Shown one piece after another: positions 27,056-35,945 of a stretch of DNA of 64,000 bases. The position numbers and the translations under genes were made by a program. Within the stretch, counting starts at the first letter, position 1. Each line of letters starts with the position of its first letter. The notes beneath the pieces were generated by a model. It worked only from the letters and a program-made list of their open reading frames with translations, was not told where the DNA came from and ran no database searches. Origin of the DNA: Pedobacter frigiditerrae. Its GTDB lineage: Bacteria; Bacteroidota; Bacteroidia; Sphingobacteriales; Sphingobacteriaceae. The stretch is taken from contig NZ_SJSK01000005.1 of NCBI RefSeq assembly GCF_004331645.1, positions 372,001-436,000 of the forward strand. The letters are read 5' to 3'.

Positions 27056-28738
27056 TTATGCGTTAAGATTTTCAATATTTTTGTCTTGACTTTTCTTTTG
27101 GTTTAATGACCACATGATCGCGGCTAAAACAATACAGATTATTCCTGCAACAAAAGAGGACATTCCACTCTTATCACTTATTGACGGAACGCTCATTCCC
27201 ATGAACAAAAGTCCAACCACCAAAAGGGCAATGGCATAGAGCCTATTCATGGAACGCTGAAAACTCCAATCTTCAATTGGTTTTTGATCTTCTCTTAAAG
27301 GCGTATTTATCTTCATAAAAAAGGCTTTTACCCGTTGTAGGTATCCAGCGTCTGGACTCTTTTTTATTCCCGAAGCCAAGAAAACCGTAACACAAACCAT
27401 GATTTCTATCAAGGTTCCCAGCTCCCAACTGATTGAACTAGTTGAATTCAAAATCAGCCCGGTAATTATACCAACTACAACTGTTGCAATGGCACCAACT
27501 GGACTTGGCCTTTTTAGTAGCACACCTAATATTAAAGGGATGGTCATTGGGAGGGCAAATAGCCCCGTAAACAATTTATTTGCCTCGAAAGCCCCACCAA
27601 AACCACCTACAAACAACGCTCCCATGGTTATTAATACACCTAAGAAAAGTGTCATGCTTCTTCCTACCCATAAAAGTTGCTGATCGGTGGCGTTGGGCTT
27701 GAAAACCCGTTGGTAAATATCTTTGGTCAATACACCTGCGGTAACGTTATATTCCCCACTGAGTACGCTCATGGTGGCCGCAAACATGGCAGCAACCATT
27801 AAGCCCATGATTCCCTGTGGAAGCAATTTCAGACAAATGCTAACATAGGCCATCTCTGGATTTTGTAAATCAGGGATGATCTGTCTTGCCACAATAGACG
27901 GAAAAAGAAAGATGAATGGAAAGATGAAGAAAAATGCAGCGCTTAATAAAGCTTGTTTCTTACCTGCCTTCTCGTCTTTTACGCTATAAAAACGTTGAAT
28001 AAAGGTCCAGTTACCACTGTATTTAATTAAAATCATTAAATAATACACTATAATGTAAACAGGCATTCCCTTGCTTCCGTTAAACCAATTGAAGTGGGTT
28101 GGCATTTTACTAAAAATCTGGCTTAAACCCCCGCCTGCTTCTATAGTAAGGGGTAACAATATAAGTGTAGCCACAATTAGGATGACAAACTGGACCACAT
28201 CGGTTATGACAACTGCCCAAAGCCCTCCAGCTATTGTATATAGTGCCACAATGATACCACAGGTTAGAATAGATGCTTCCAAGCTGATGCCTGTTGCCGC
28301 GTTAACAAATAAAGCTAAAGCATAAAGCCTTACCATGTTATCCAAAATTTTAAATGCAACTCCAGACCATGAGAAAATTTGCCTAACCAGTGGACTAAAA
28401 CGTGTCTCAAGATATTCCATTGGTGTTATGATACCTGCTCGTCTCCATCTTTTTGCGAACACAAATGCTCCAACCAAAGCAGGGACTACGGTACTCCAGA
28501 TGAGCGTAACTGCTATCATGCCATCTGTATAGGCAATGCCTGCATAGGCCACAAATATGAAAGTACTGAATTTTGTCATGAAGTTACTGATAGCTCCAGA
28601 AACCCATGGAATCGCATTACCACCCTTAAAATAGTCGCTAACGTTTTTTACGAATTTTCCAAGAAACAAGCCTATCCCAGCCATCAATAACATATAGATA
28701 ACGACAGCTAAATAGTCAAGGTTTTGCAGGTTTTTCAT
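27056..28738 (-). CDS. Sodium:solute symporter (SSS family), probable hexuronate uptake
   Basis: 560 residues with about 13-14 hydrophobic segments. Typical SSS elements are visible: 'GIGLFLGKFVKNVSDYFKGG' at the N-terminus, 'WRRAGIITPMEYLETRF', 'AGGLWAVVITDVVQFVIL' and 'PQGIMGLMVAAMFAATMS'. SSS proteins couple solute uptake to Na+. Being the first gene of an operon with uxuA, it probably imports a hexuronate or a uronate-containing disaccharide across the inner membrane. It is preceded by one of the four shared regulatory elements (28782-28846). Confidence 0.92.
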   Translation of the reverse strand: MKNLQNLDYLAVVIYMLLMAGIGLFLGKFVKNVSDYFKGGNAIPWVSGAISNFMTKFSTFIFVAYAGIAYTDGMIAVTLIWSTVVPALVGAFVFAKRWRRAGIITPMEYLETRFSPLVRQIFSWSGVAFKILDNMVRLYALALFVNAATGISLEASILTCGIIVALYTIAGGLWAVVITDVVQFVILIVATLILLPLTIEAGGGLSQIFSKMPTHFNWFNGSKGMPVYIIVYYLMILIKYSGNWTFIQRFYSVKDEKAGKKQALLSAAFFFIFPFIFLFPSIVARQIIPDLQNPEMAYVSICLKLLPQGIMGLMVAAMFAATMSVLSGEYNVTAGVLTKDIYQRVFKPNATDQQLLWVGRSMTLFLGVLITMGALFVGGFGGAFEANKLFTGLFALPMTIPLILGVLLKRPSPVGAIATVVVGIITGLILNSTSSISWELGTLIEIMVCVTVFLASGIKKSPDAGYLQRVKAFFMKINTPLREDQKPIEDWSFQRSMNRLYAIALLVVGLLFMGMSVPSISDKSGMSSFVAGIICIVLAAIMWSLNQKKSQDKNIENLNA

Positions 28739-28781
28739 ATTTGGTTATAAGTATTAGGCAAGACTAAAAAATTGACTATCA

Positions 28782-28846
28782 CAAATTTATATTAACAAGG
28801 CCATATCATATTTCATTTAATTTGCCAACACTGATACAATATTTGC
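28782..28846 (-). promoter_or_regulatory. Promoter with tandem GCAAA element, copy A (symporter/uxuA operon)
   Basis: Read on the plus strand this is CAAATTTA at 28782-28789, 31 bases, TTTGC at 28821-28825, 16 bases, TTTGC at 28842-28846. On the coding strand it reads GCAAA-N16-GCAAA-N31-TAAATTTG, where TAnnTTTG is the Bacteroidota -7 box. No -33 box is evident, as in activator-dependent promoters. The same spacing occurs at 32558, 53307 and 55590. The -7 box lies about 45 bp upstream of the symporter ATG. Confidence 0.7.
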
Positions 28847-28911
28847 ATTAAGCTCCTTTAATTAATTATTTTGTGTTAAAATCGAACATCAAATCATTAG
28901 TTCTATTTCAA

Positions 28912-30165
28912 TTATTTCTTTACGGGAAGCATATCCTTTAAGTCTGCAATAAAAACACTTCTCGTTCCTAGGTGGGTACCATTATAAATCACATATCTCC
29001 CAGTTCTGTCCCACGTGGGGTGCGCATCTACCCTGAACTCAAAATCCTTAATGGGTGGAAGTTGTGCACCAGCGACCAATTTTTCTGTTTGTTTTTTAAC
29101 ATTGATCAATCGAATAGGTGAAGTACCCTCCTTCAAGGGCATCTCTCCAGCATAGGCATCAGTAATTACAAATGACAATCCCTTGGGATTATAGGATGGG
29201 TGACCACTTCCTGGTGAGTAAACAGACTTAAGCTCTGACCCATCATACTTTACAGTGATGATTTCCAGTCCAGGTTTGCCATCTATGTTTAAATTCATAG
29301 ACAAATGAGTGCCATCAGGCATCCAATTAACATGGTGACCACCTTTTTCCCACTGCTCAGGGGTTATGGCGGTGTACAAATCTGATCCATCAGCATTCAT
29401 TGTAATTACGGCTCTTTTTCTTTCGCCTCCACCCTTTGGCGACCATTGAATGGTTGTGAGTAACTTGGTTCCTTGCAAATTCCACTTCACTTGAAAACAA
29501 TAGAACTCAAAATCTTGAGGGTTTTTAATTTTAATCGATGGACGGGTTTGCTCGTAAATCTGGTTTATGGACACAATTTGCTTGCTTGAATTGCTCTTTA
29601 CATCTGTAACAATAATCCCATCATCAGACACTGGACCGTAATTTCTTGAAATTTTTTCTCTTGGAATTATGACTCCATAACCAACCTGTGCAAAGGTAGA
29701 TTTGATGAGGTTATAGGTTGCCAATTTTTTTCCATCTGCTGTCACCATAAAAACCGTGCTGGACATTCTCTTTGCAACCTTTGTAAATGGATTTAGGCAT
29801 ACTGCATACGCTTGCCAGGTAACCGGGTCTACGTCATTAAAGTACAGTTCATTATCTGTTGCACCCCATTGCACATTGGCAGCAAGTTGCATCTCCCATC
29901 CTCTAGACTTGGCAACTACTTTTTCTTTTCCTGTCTTAAGGTCAATTAAAATTACCTCTCCCGCATCACCAGCCACAGGCGAATGATCTTCATAAGGAAA
30001 ACGGAATAAAGCGATATATTTTCCAGATGGGCTAATAGACGAAGTATCGAAAAATCGATGGATTACCTTACCGGTACTAATCATCCTTACGTTTTTCGGT
30101 AATGTTTGCGCTTGGGAAATAGAAACGATATATGTTAACAGAAAAACTATGATTGATCTTTTCAT
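28912..30165 (-). CDS. Exported beta-propeller (PD40/TolB-like) protein, possibly PL22-related
   Basis: 417 residues with a signal peptide ending near SQAQ. Repeated blades such as 'SSISPSGKYIALFRF', 'VNWMPDGTHLSMNLN', 'HPSYNPKGLSFVITD' and 'AHPTWDRTGRYVIYN' mark a PD40/WD40-like propeller. The fold and the several surface His residues recall PL22 oligogalacturonate lyases, which are propellers with a His-coordinated metal. I cannot confirm the metal site, so lyase activity is only a suggestion. It sits between the SDR mannonate oxidoreductase (10 bp) and the symporter promoter, within the uronate gene group. A non-catalytic binding propeller is the alternative. Confidence 0.72.
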   Translation of the reverse strand: MKRSIIVFLLTYIVSISQAQTLPKNVRMISTGKVIHRFFDTSSISPSGKYIALFRFPYEDHSPVAGDAGEVILIDLKTGKEKVVAKSRGWEMQLAANVQWGATDNELYFNDVDPVTWQAYAVCLNPFTKVAKRMSSTVFMVTADGKKLATYNLIKSTFAQVGYGVIIPREKISRNYGPVSDDGIIVTDVKSNSSKQIVSINQIYEQTRPSIKIKNPQDFEFYCFQVKWNLQGTKLLTTIQWSPKGGGERKRAVITMNADGSDLYTAITPEQWEKGGHHVNWMPDGTHLSMNLNIDGKPGLEIITVKYDGSELKSVYSPGSGHPSYNPKGLSFVITDAYAGEMPLKEGTSPIRLINVKKQTEKLVAGAQLPPIKDFEFRVDAHPTWDRTGRYVIYNGTHLGTRSVFIADLKDMLPVKK

Positions 30166-30175
30166 TTCTTGTGTA

Positions 30176-31018
30176 TTAAATTCCGGCCGATGCTAAAAAT
30201 CCACCATCAACAGAAATTGTTACTCCAGTTACAAAACCAGAGGCTTCATCATCTAACAGGTATTTCATTGTACCTATTAATTGAGGCGCCTTACCAAAGT
30301 CTTTCATCGGAGTAATGTTAATAATTGATGCCCCTCTTTCCGTAAAACCTCCCTCTGGCGTGGTTAGCAGTTTTGTGCTGCGCTCATTTAAAAAAAAGCC
30401 TGGGGCAATCGCATTTACCCGAATATTTGCCGGGGCTAAATATGCACCTAACCACTGCGTAAAATTAACCATTCCTGCCTTTGCAAATGCATATGCGGCA
30501 ACACGGGAAAGTGCCCTAAAGCTACTCATTGATGCGATATTGATAATTGAACCCCCACCGTTTTTAGCCATCACTTTACCAAAAACAAAGGATGGAATGA
30601 TAGAACCCATCGAATTAGTTTTGATAACCTCGAAAAAGCGGTTCATGTCTAAATTAAAAAAGCCTCTAAAGTCTGGCTGAGGATCTTCCAATTCTTTTGG
30701 ATCGAATTGATTGATTGTAGTAATTGCTTCGCTTTGGTTGCCACCAGCACCATTGATTAAAATAGATACTTCGCCTAGTTGAGTCAATATTTTTTCTTGA
30801 GCAAGCTCAACGGCAAGCTGATCGGTAACGTCGGCGCTAATTGAAATTGCTATGCCTCCACTGCTTTTAATTTCCTCTTCTACCAGTTTTAGTTTGTCAA
30901 TGTCCCTTCCAATTAATGCAACCTTAATTCCCATTGCAGCAAGTGATCGTGCCATTTCAGAACAAAGTGTTCCACCTGCACCAGTAACAACGGCAACCGT
31001 ATTTTTTGTGTCCTTCAT
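30176..31018 (-). CDS. SDR-family D-mannonate oxidoreductase (fructuronate reductase role)
   Basis: 280 residues from the ATG at 31018, which is 2 bp from the uxaC stop; a longer open frame from 31066 would overlap uxaC and adds a non-homologous leader. It is a short-chain dehydrogenase with the NAD-binding 'VVTGAGGTLC', 'NGAGGN', a catalytic Ser in 'NIASMSS' and Y176/K180 in 'YAFAKAG'. The C-terminus reads 'TGVTISVDGGFLASAGI'. SDR proteins of this type serve as D-mannonate:NAD oxidoreductases (UxuB role) in Gram-positive and Bacteroidota uronate operons, turning fructuronate into mannonate. A decayed copy of its 3' end lies at 53467-53575. Confidence 0.88.
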   Translation of the reverse strand: MKDTKNTVAVVTGAGGTLCSEMARSLAAMGIKVALIGRDIDKLKLVEEEIKSSGGIAISISADVTDQLAVELAQEKILTQLGEVSILINGAGGNQSEAITTINQFDPKELEDPQPDFRGFFNLDMNRFFEVIKTNSMGSIIPSFVFGKVMAKNGGGSIINIASMSSFRALSRVAAYAFAKAGMVNFTQWLGAYLAPANIRVNAIAPGFFLNERSTKLLTTPEGGFTERGASIINITPMKDFGKAPQLIGTMKYLLDDEASGFVTGVTISVDGGFLASAGI

Positions 31019-31020
31019 TT

Positions 31021-32463
31021 TTATATGTTTCCTTTTGTGATTAAATTTTTGGCATTTGTGTAGCAAACATCCTTAACTAATGTTGATAGAATTTCAATGT
31101 CCTCCGGCAACATCCCTTTATCTACCCAATCGCCGATTAAGTGGCAAAGAATTCTCCTGAAATAATAATGTCTAGAGAGGGATAAAAAGCTTCTAGAATC
31201 ACTTGTCATTCCTATAAATGAACTCAATAAACCATAGCTAGAAATTGCAATTAGCTGTTTTTTAATACCATCATAATGATCATTAAACCACCAGGCTGGT
31301 CCAAATTGTATCTTACCCCTTACCCCATCTTCTGCAAATGAGCCGGTAAGTGTTGCCATTCTTTCGTTGTCTGATGGATTTAATGTATAAAGTATAGTTC
31401 TTGGTAAATGCCCGGCTGTTTCTAATGAGTCAAGGAAACCACAAAGGCTTTCTATATTTAAAGGATCTCCGAGGGTAGCGAAACCTCCAAATTTAGCTGC
31501 AATACCTTTTAATCTCGAACTTGTTTTCCGTTGCGCTCCCATGTGCAATTGCATGGTAAGCTTACGTTTACCATATTCTACACCCAAGAAACTCAGCGAA
31601 TTGGATTTTAATTGTAGTATCTCTTTCTGGCTTAAGCTTACATTATTTAATAATTTCAAGAAAATATTAGAAGCTATATCATCTGTTGTATCAGAAAATG
31701 AGAAACCAGAATCTAGTCCATGGTCTGATAGCGAACAGCCTGCTTCTTGAAAATAATCTAGTCTTTTTTTAATCGACTCTTGGAATGTTTTAAGGTCTGT
31801 TATTTTTTTGTTTGTTAATTCCTCTAACTTTTTAAGCCATTGTAAATAGCCATCTGTTTCGAAAGCCAGAATTGAGTCACTTCTTAATGATGGCAACACC
31901 GTAATTTTACTTTCACGATTAGATATGGTACGATGCGCTTCCAATTGATCTAGCAAATCATCAGACGTACATAAAATTTCGCTATTCCATTTATTCAATA
32001 TATCAATTACACTAAAGCCTTCTTCACCCAACATGGCATTACATTCATCCCAAATTTTTAATGGATCATCATTCAACAAATCTATTCCGGGGCCAAAAAT
32101 ATCCTTTATTTCTAATTGCGACCAATGATAAAGGGGGTTGCCCAATGTTTTCGGATAAGTTCGCATCCATGCTAAGAACTTCTCTTCATCTGTTGCGTTA
32201 CCAGTTATAAAATCTTCCGAAACGCCATTAATCCTCATCAGTCTGTGCTTATATTGATCATCCCTGATCCATAGTTCAGTAATATTTTTAAACCTCCTAT
32301 TTTCCAACATCATTGCCGGGCTTAAGTGATTATGATAATCTATAATGGGCAGTTTGCATGCTACTTGGTTGTAAAGTGTTTTGGCTATATGATTATTCAA
32401 AAGAAAATCTTCGGCTAGCGGTGAAGTAATTTCTCTTAAATCAGAATGGTTGGTGTTTAGCAT
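31021..32463 (-). CDS. uxaC: Glucuronate isomerase UxaC
   Basis: 480 residues, cytoplasmic amidohydrolase-like TIM-barrel. The metal-binding 'IDYHNHLSP' near residue 40, 'ELWIRDDQYKHRLMRINGV', 'FQFGPAWWFNDHYDG'-like and 'FIGMTSDSRSFLSLSRH' segments are characteristic of UxaC, and the length matches the family. It isomerises D-glucuronate to D-fructuronate (or galacturonate to tagaturonate). With the SDR and uxuA only the mannonate branch is complete here, so glucuronate is the likely physiological substrate. It is the first gene of its operon and is divergent from an AraC regulator. Confidence 0.95.
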   Translation of the reverse strand: MLNTNHSDLREITSPLAEDFLLNNHIAKTLYNQVACKLPIIDYHNHLSPAMMLENRRFKNITELWIRDDQYKHRLMRINGVSEDFITGNATDEEKFLAWMRTYPKTLGNPLYHWSQLEIKDIFGPGIDLLNDDPLKIWDECNAMLGEEGFSVIDILNKWNSEILCTSDDLLDQLEAHRTISNRESKITVLPSLRSDSILAFETDGYLQWLKKLEELTNKKITDLKTFQESIKKRLDYFQEAGCSLSDHGLDSGFSFSDTTDDIASNIFLKLLNNVSLSQKEILQLKSNSLSFLGVEYGKRKLTMQLHMGAQRKTSSRLKGIAAKFGGFATLGDPLNIESLCGFLDSLETAGHLPRTILYTLNPSDNERMATLTGSFAEDGVRGKIQFGPAWWFNDHYDGIKKQLIAISSYGLLSSFIGMTSDSRSFLSLSRHYYFRRILCHLIGDWVDKGMLPEDIEILSTLVKDVCYTNAKNLITKGNI

Positions 32464-32557
32464 GATCAGAAAAGATAGGTTGCTATGATGTTTAGATAAT
32501 TTGGTTAGTGAATGCAGTATTATTAATGCTTGATTAAAAAATTAAGCGATTAACAAT

Positions 32558-32628
32558 CAAATGTATTCTTTATTAAATGTTTTAGTTTTCATTTTTTTTG
32601 CAAAGAATTGAACTGTATTTGCGAACAT
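32558..32628 (-). promoter_or_regulatory. Promoter with tandem GCAAA element, copy B (uxaC operon)
   Basis: Plus-strand reading: CAAATGTA at 32558-32565, 31 bases, TTTGC at 32597-32601, 16 bases, TTTGC at 32618-32622. The region 32608-32628 is 19/21 identical to 55640-55660 upstream of GH36, at the same distance from the same -7 octamer. On the coding strand the -7 box TACATTTG is about 95 bp upstream of the uxaC ATG. The site also lies between uxaC and the divergent AraC gene, so the regulator could bind near its own promoter. Confidence 0.72.
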
Positions 32629-32743
32629 GTGCTTAAATTATTAATGAATTGTTTCTAATAAGCCATAAGCAAATGTATATATGATAAAATTGAACTATAT
32701 TGCGGCAAACTAACCAAATTATTAATTTTAGGGCATAAATATT

Positions 32744-33619
32744 ATGGAACCAAAATTTTTGCAGAAAAACACTAGGTCTGCAGAACATTCATTCTTTTGT
32801 AAATATGCTGAGGTTCCCCATACCTACGACCAATTTCATTACCATAAGGAATATGAGTTGCTATATACGCTTGAAAACAAAGGAACAAGATTTATAGGTG
32901 ACAGTGTTGAGTCTTTTGCTTTTAAAGACCTGGTTCTAATTGGACCTGGTTTACCCCATTATTGGCAAAGTGATAAGGAATATTACGAAGAAAACCCTCT
33001 TTTAACAGCAAAAGTTGTATTGGTACATTTTGAGATTGATTTTGTGGGCAATGATTTTTTTAATGTTCCAGAAATGAAAAATGTAAATGCGATGTTGTCA
33101 AAGGCAAATCGTGGAATTCATTTCAGTGCTGAACACGCTATTCAATTAGAGCCTATCATTACAGGTTTAATTGCTAATAAGGGATGGAGACAGGTTATTG
33201 ACCTGATAGAGATCTTATCGCTAATGTCGGAGAAGCCCTATACCTTATTAGCCTCTGAAGGATTTTCAGAATCTTACCACGGATCAAATAATGAAGAGCG
33301 GATAACTGGAATTTATAATTATATGATTAAAAACCATGACACAAATATTTCCCTAAACAATATAGCGAATTATGCTAACATGAACCCCGCCGCATTTTGT
33401 AGATATTTTAAGAAGGCTACCTCCAAAACCTTTTCAGACAGCCTAAATGATATTCGTGTTGGAATTGCTTGTAAAAAACTCATCAATACAGAGTTGAGCA
33501 TTGCAGAAATAGGTTATGCCTGTGGCTATCAAAGTATTTCTTACTTTAACAGACAGTTTAAGAAAGTAAAAAAAGTCAATCCCTCAGAATATCGAATGAA
33601 ATATTTGGTCAATAAGTAG
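32744..33619 (+). CDS. AraC-family transcriptional regulator 1
   Basis: 291 residues. The N-terminal cupin-like sensor domain (about 1-150) has 'FHYHKEYELLYTLENKGTRF'. The C-terminal double helix-turn-helix (about 190-288) has 'ISLNNIANYANMNPAAFCRY' and 'ELSIAEIGYACGYQSISYFN'. It is divergent from uxaC, 280 bp apart, and paralogous to the regulator at 37750-38607. It probably senses a uronate or mannose-derived sugar and activates the nearby operons. AraC proteins typically bind direct repeats 21 bp apart, which matches the elements found here. It replaces the hybrid two-component sensors usual for such loci, none of which is in the window. Confidence 0.93.
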   Translation: MEPKFLQKNTRSAEHSFFCKYAEVPHTYDQFHYHKEYELLYTLENKGTRFIGDSVESFAFKDLVLIGPGLPHYWQSDKEYYEENPLLTAKVVLVHFEIDFVGNDFFNVPEMKNVNAMLSKANRGIHFSAEHAIQLEPIITGLIANKGWRQVIDLIEILSLMSEKPYTLLASEGFSESYHGSNNEERITGIYNYMIKNHDTNISLNNIANYANMNPAAFCRYFKKATSKTFSDSLNDIRVGIACKKLINTELSIAEIGYACGYQSISYFNRQFKKVKKVNPSEYRMKYLVNK

Positions 33620-33631
33620 TCAACCACTTAA

Positions 33632-35902
33632 TTACTTCAATTCTTTAAGCTTGAAATAACAGAACAATGGCCAGGTATGGGGATGAGAGCAATAGCCTTG
33701 AAATGCGGTTTTCAAGTTAGGGACACCGACCCAAAATGCATAGATGCCTTCCCTGTACAAGGTAGAATTAATTTCATCTGGAGCTGTCCACTGCCCTACC
33801 CAATAATCAGGATATTGCGTGGCGAAATTCTGGAAGGAAAACTTCATCAGAAGAGCCATTGCCTCTTCCTTATCAAAACTAGCCACACCCAAAAGCAAAG
33901 GATATTCTAAAGAATACCAAATCCCTCCATCCTCTCCATCAGGGTTTCTGCCCCATAGCGGCCTCTCCCTTGTCCTTATACCAATTTTTTCTGGAGCAGA
34001 TATTTTACGCTTTACATATTCATAAATCTCCTTTTTTCTATCAATGGGCAATGAAGGAATCTGTAGCAGATACCCTTGTGGTTCTATGCAGACCTCATCT
34101 ACGCCAAATTTTAAATTATCATTCAAAAAAGCTCTTGCAGCAAATTTTCTATTTCCTAGATCATTCATAAAAGCTATATCTAAACTTTTTCTATAATTTT
34201 CCATTGCGATGATCAATTCCTTGGCATTAGAATTACCCGAGCTTTCCAGTGCCTTGATCAACTTAGGAAACACAGCAAGTACCATTGCAGAGTTAAGGTG
34301 CGACTCGGCAGTGCCAGCATAAACATTTGGTGAATATTTATGAAAAAAACTATCACTCCAGTCAGAATTTAACATTTTCACCAAGCCATGAGATCCTGTG
34401 CCTACTTCATCCCTTAGGTAGATAAAATACTTTTTTACCCTATTGATAAGCAAATCCTGTTTTCCATCCTCGGCTGGATAATAGGTAACCTTTTCATTTA
34501 AGAAATTGTAATCCTTAGTAATCAAAAGATATTCGGCCAACGTATTGAAAAGGTACAGCTGAGGATCACTTTCTTTATATATTGAGGGTGGTGTATAGCC
34601 AAACCCAGAGTTTCCCCTTTTAATTTCCCCGTCGGCATCTGAGTGCTTAATGACGTAACGAATGCTCGACTTGGCCAATTCGGGATTAGTATAACAGGCA
34701 GGTAATGCCCCCTGCAAGTGATCTCTCATAGATATGTTATCGCCATAATGGTAGCTGTACACCGAACCTTGAGGAATCATTGTCTCTTTATAATACTCAC
34801 TATACTTGGCAGAAGCTTCAATGACATGCGCATTCCAAAGCATTTCCCTACGTAAGATTTCGTTTTTTTCCTTAGAGAGGTCAGGCAGTTTTTCCTTCCA
34901 TTGTTGAGCAAATAGCCCGTCATCGGCCAATGTAGAACCTGCACCAGCAAACAAATCCATTACCTGCCTTTCAATCCCATCAAAATTTTTGACGTCCGCA
35001 AGACCAATTACAACGCTAAACACCTTTGTCTCATTGGATTTGATAACAAGCTCAATATTGCTTGCCAAAGTATCCTTTTGGGCTGTTAACGTTGAAACAT
35101 CCTTAGGATTATCGTTTTTCAGTACCATAAAAACCGAAGGCGGAGCTATATCATGCATAAACCTTTCTCCTTTATCAGGTATAACAAGAAAAGTATTAGC
35201 CTTGTAATCAACTCGTGCTATTGCCATTTTTTTCTGTTGATCAATAGCGATGTTGGCATGGTACACAATAGGCCTATTTTCTGCAAGGGTGTATTGTGTC
35301 CTATTGGGAACATAATTAACCAGCATTTTCTCTGAATAGGTTAAGCGTTGAGCCTGCCTACCATTATTCTTTATGTTTATAGTAACAATAAAAGATGGAT
35401 TGCCTGTATTTATTTTTTCAGATGGTTTTATGGAAAGGGTACGTGTACATTGGATGGAGTTAGGTAGTTGATAGCTATATCTTGCAAAACCCACCCCAAA
35501 CAACTTTTTTACCAAAGCTTGGTTTGCTGCAATTGTATTTATGCCAGTTAAAACTATTTCCTTTTCCTTTTTATTGTTATTAAAGGTTAGACTTGCTTCA
35601 TTCCAACCATAGTTGGTTTGATCGTCACCATTTATTCTGGCCCATACCCTTTCGGCTGTAATAAACTGATACCGCCCACTGGCATGGGTAATTAGGGTAG
35701 ACCTATAATTACCCAATAAAAAAAAAGGATCTTCAGGTTGTTCAGCATCCTTGCCTTGCTTATCCACCGCCGAAAATGGCAATTTGCCAGTGTACTGATA
35801 AACCGGCAGACCCTTACTCGAAAAGCACCAACTCCCGATCGTTTGTGCATCAGCTTTAATATTAACCGATAGTATCAGCAGTGAAAAAAAGACGAACTTC
35901 AT
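33632..35902 (-). CDS. Exported GH94-like (alpha/alpha)6 glycosidase/phosphorylase-family protein
   Basis: 756 residues with a signal peptide (to about KADAQ). An N-terminal beta-sandwich (about 25-300) is followed by an (alpha/alpha)6 barrel (about 340-735). 'YHYGDNISMRDHLQGALP', 'NSGFGYTPPSIYKESDPQLYLF' and 'LNSDWSDSF' resemble GH94 cellobiose-phosphorylase segments. D517 in WSD would correspond to the catalytic Asp of the 'DWND' motif. Known GH94 enzymes are mostly cytoplasmic phosphorylases; a signal peptide is unusual because phosphate-dependent cleavage would yield sugar phosphates in the periplasm. It may therefore be a hydrolase or belong to a related new family. It is third in an operon with PhyH and a TIM-barrel isomerase. 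Confidence 0.65.
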   Translation of the reverse strand: MKFVFFSLLILSVNIKADAQTIGSWCFSSKGLPVYQYTGKLPFSAVDKQGKDAEQPEDPFFLLGNYRSTLITHASGRYQFITAERVWARINGDDQTNYGWNEASLTFNNNKKEKEIVLTGINTIAANQALVKKLFGVGFARYSYQLPNSIQCTRTLSIKPSEKINTGNPSFIVTINIKNNGRQAQRLTYSEKMLVNYVPNRTQYTLAENRPIVYHANIAIDQQKKMAIARVDYKANTFLVIPDKGERFMHDIAPPSVFMVLKNDNPKDVSTLTAQKDTLASNIELVIKSNETKVFSVVIGLADVKNFDGIERQVMDLFAGAGSTLADDGLFAQQWKEKLPDLSKEKNEILRREMLWNAHVIEASAKYSEYYKETMIPQGSVYSYHYGDNISMRDHLQGALPACYTNPELAKSSIRYVIKHSDADGEIKRGNSGFGYTPPSIYKESDPQLYLFNTLAEYLLITKDYNFLNEKVTYYPAEDGKQDLLINRVKKYFIYLRDEVGTGSHGLVKMLNSDWSDSFFHKYSPNVYAGTAESHLNSAMVLAVFPKLIKALESSGNSNAKELIIAMENYRKSLDIAFMNDLGNRKFAARAFLNDNLKFGVDEVCIEPQGYLLQIPSLPIDRKKEIYEYVKRKISAPEKIGIRTRERPLWGRNPDGEDGGIWYSLEYPLLLGVASFDKEEAMALLMKFSFQNFATQYPDYWVGQWTAPDEINSTLYREGIYAFWVGVPNLKTAFQGYCSHPHTWPLFCYFKLKELK

Positions 35903-35945
35903 ATTTATATTGGTTAGTTAGGCAAAAAATTGTTAAATGATAAGG

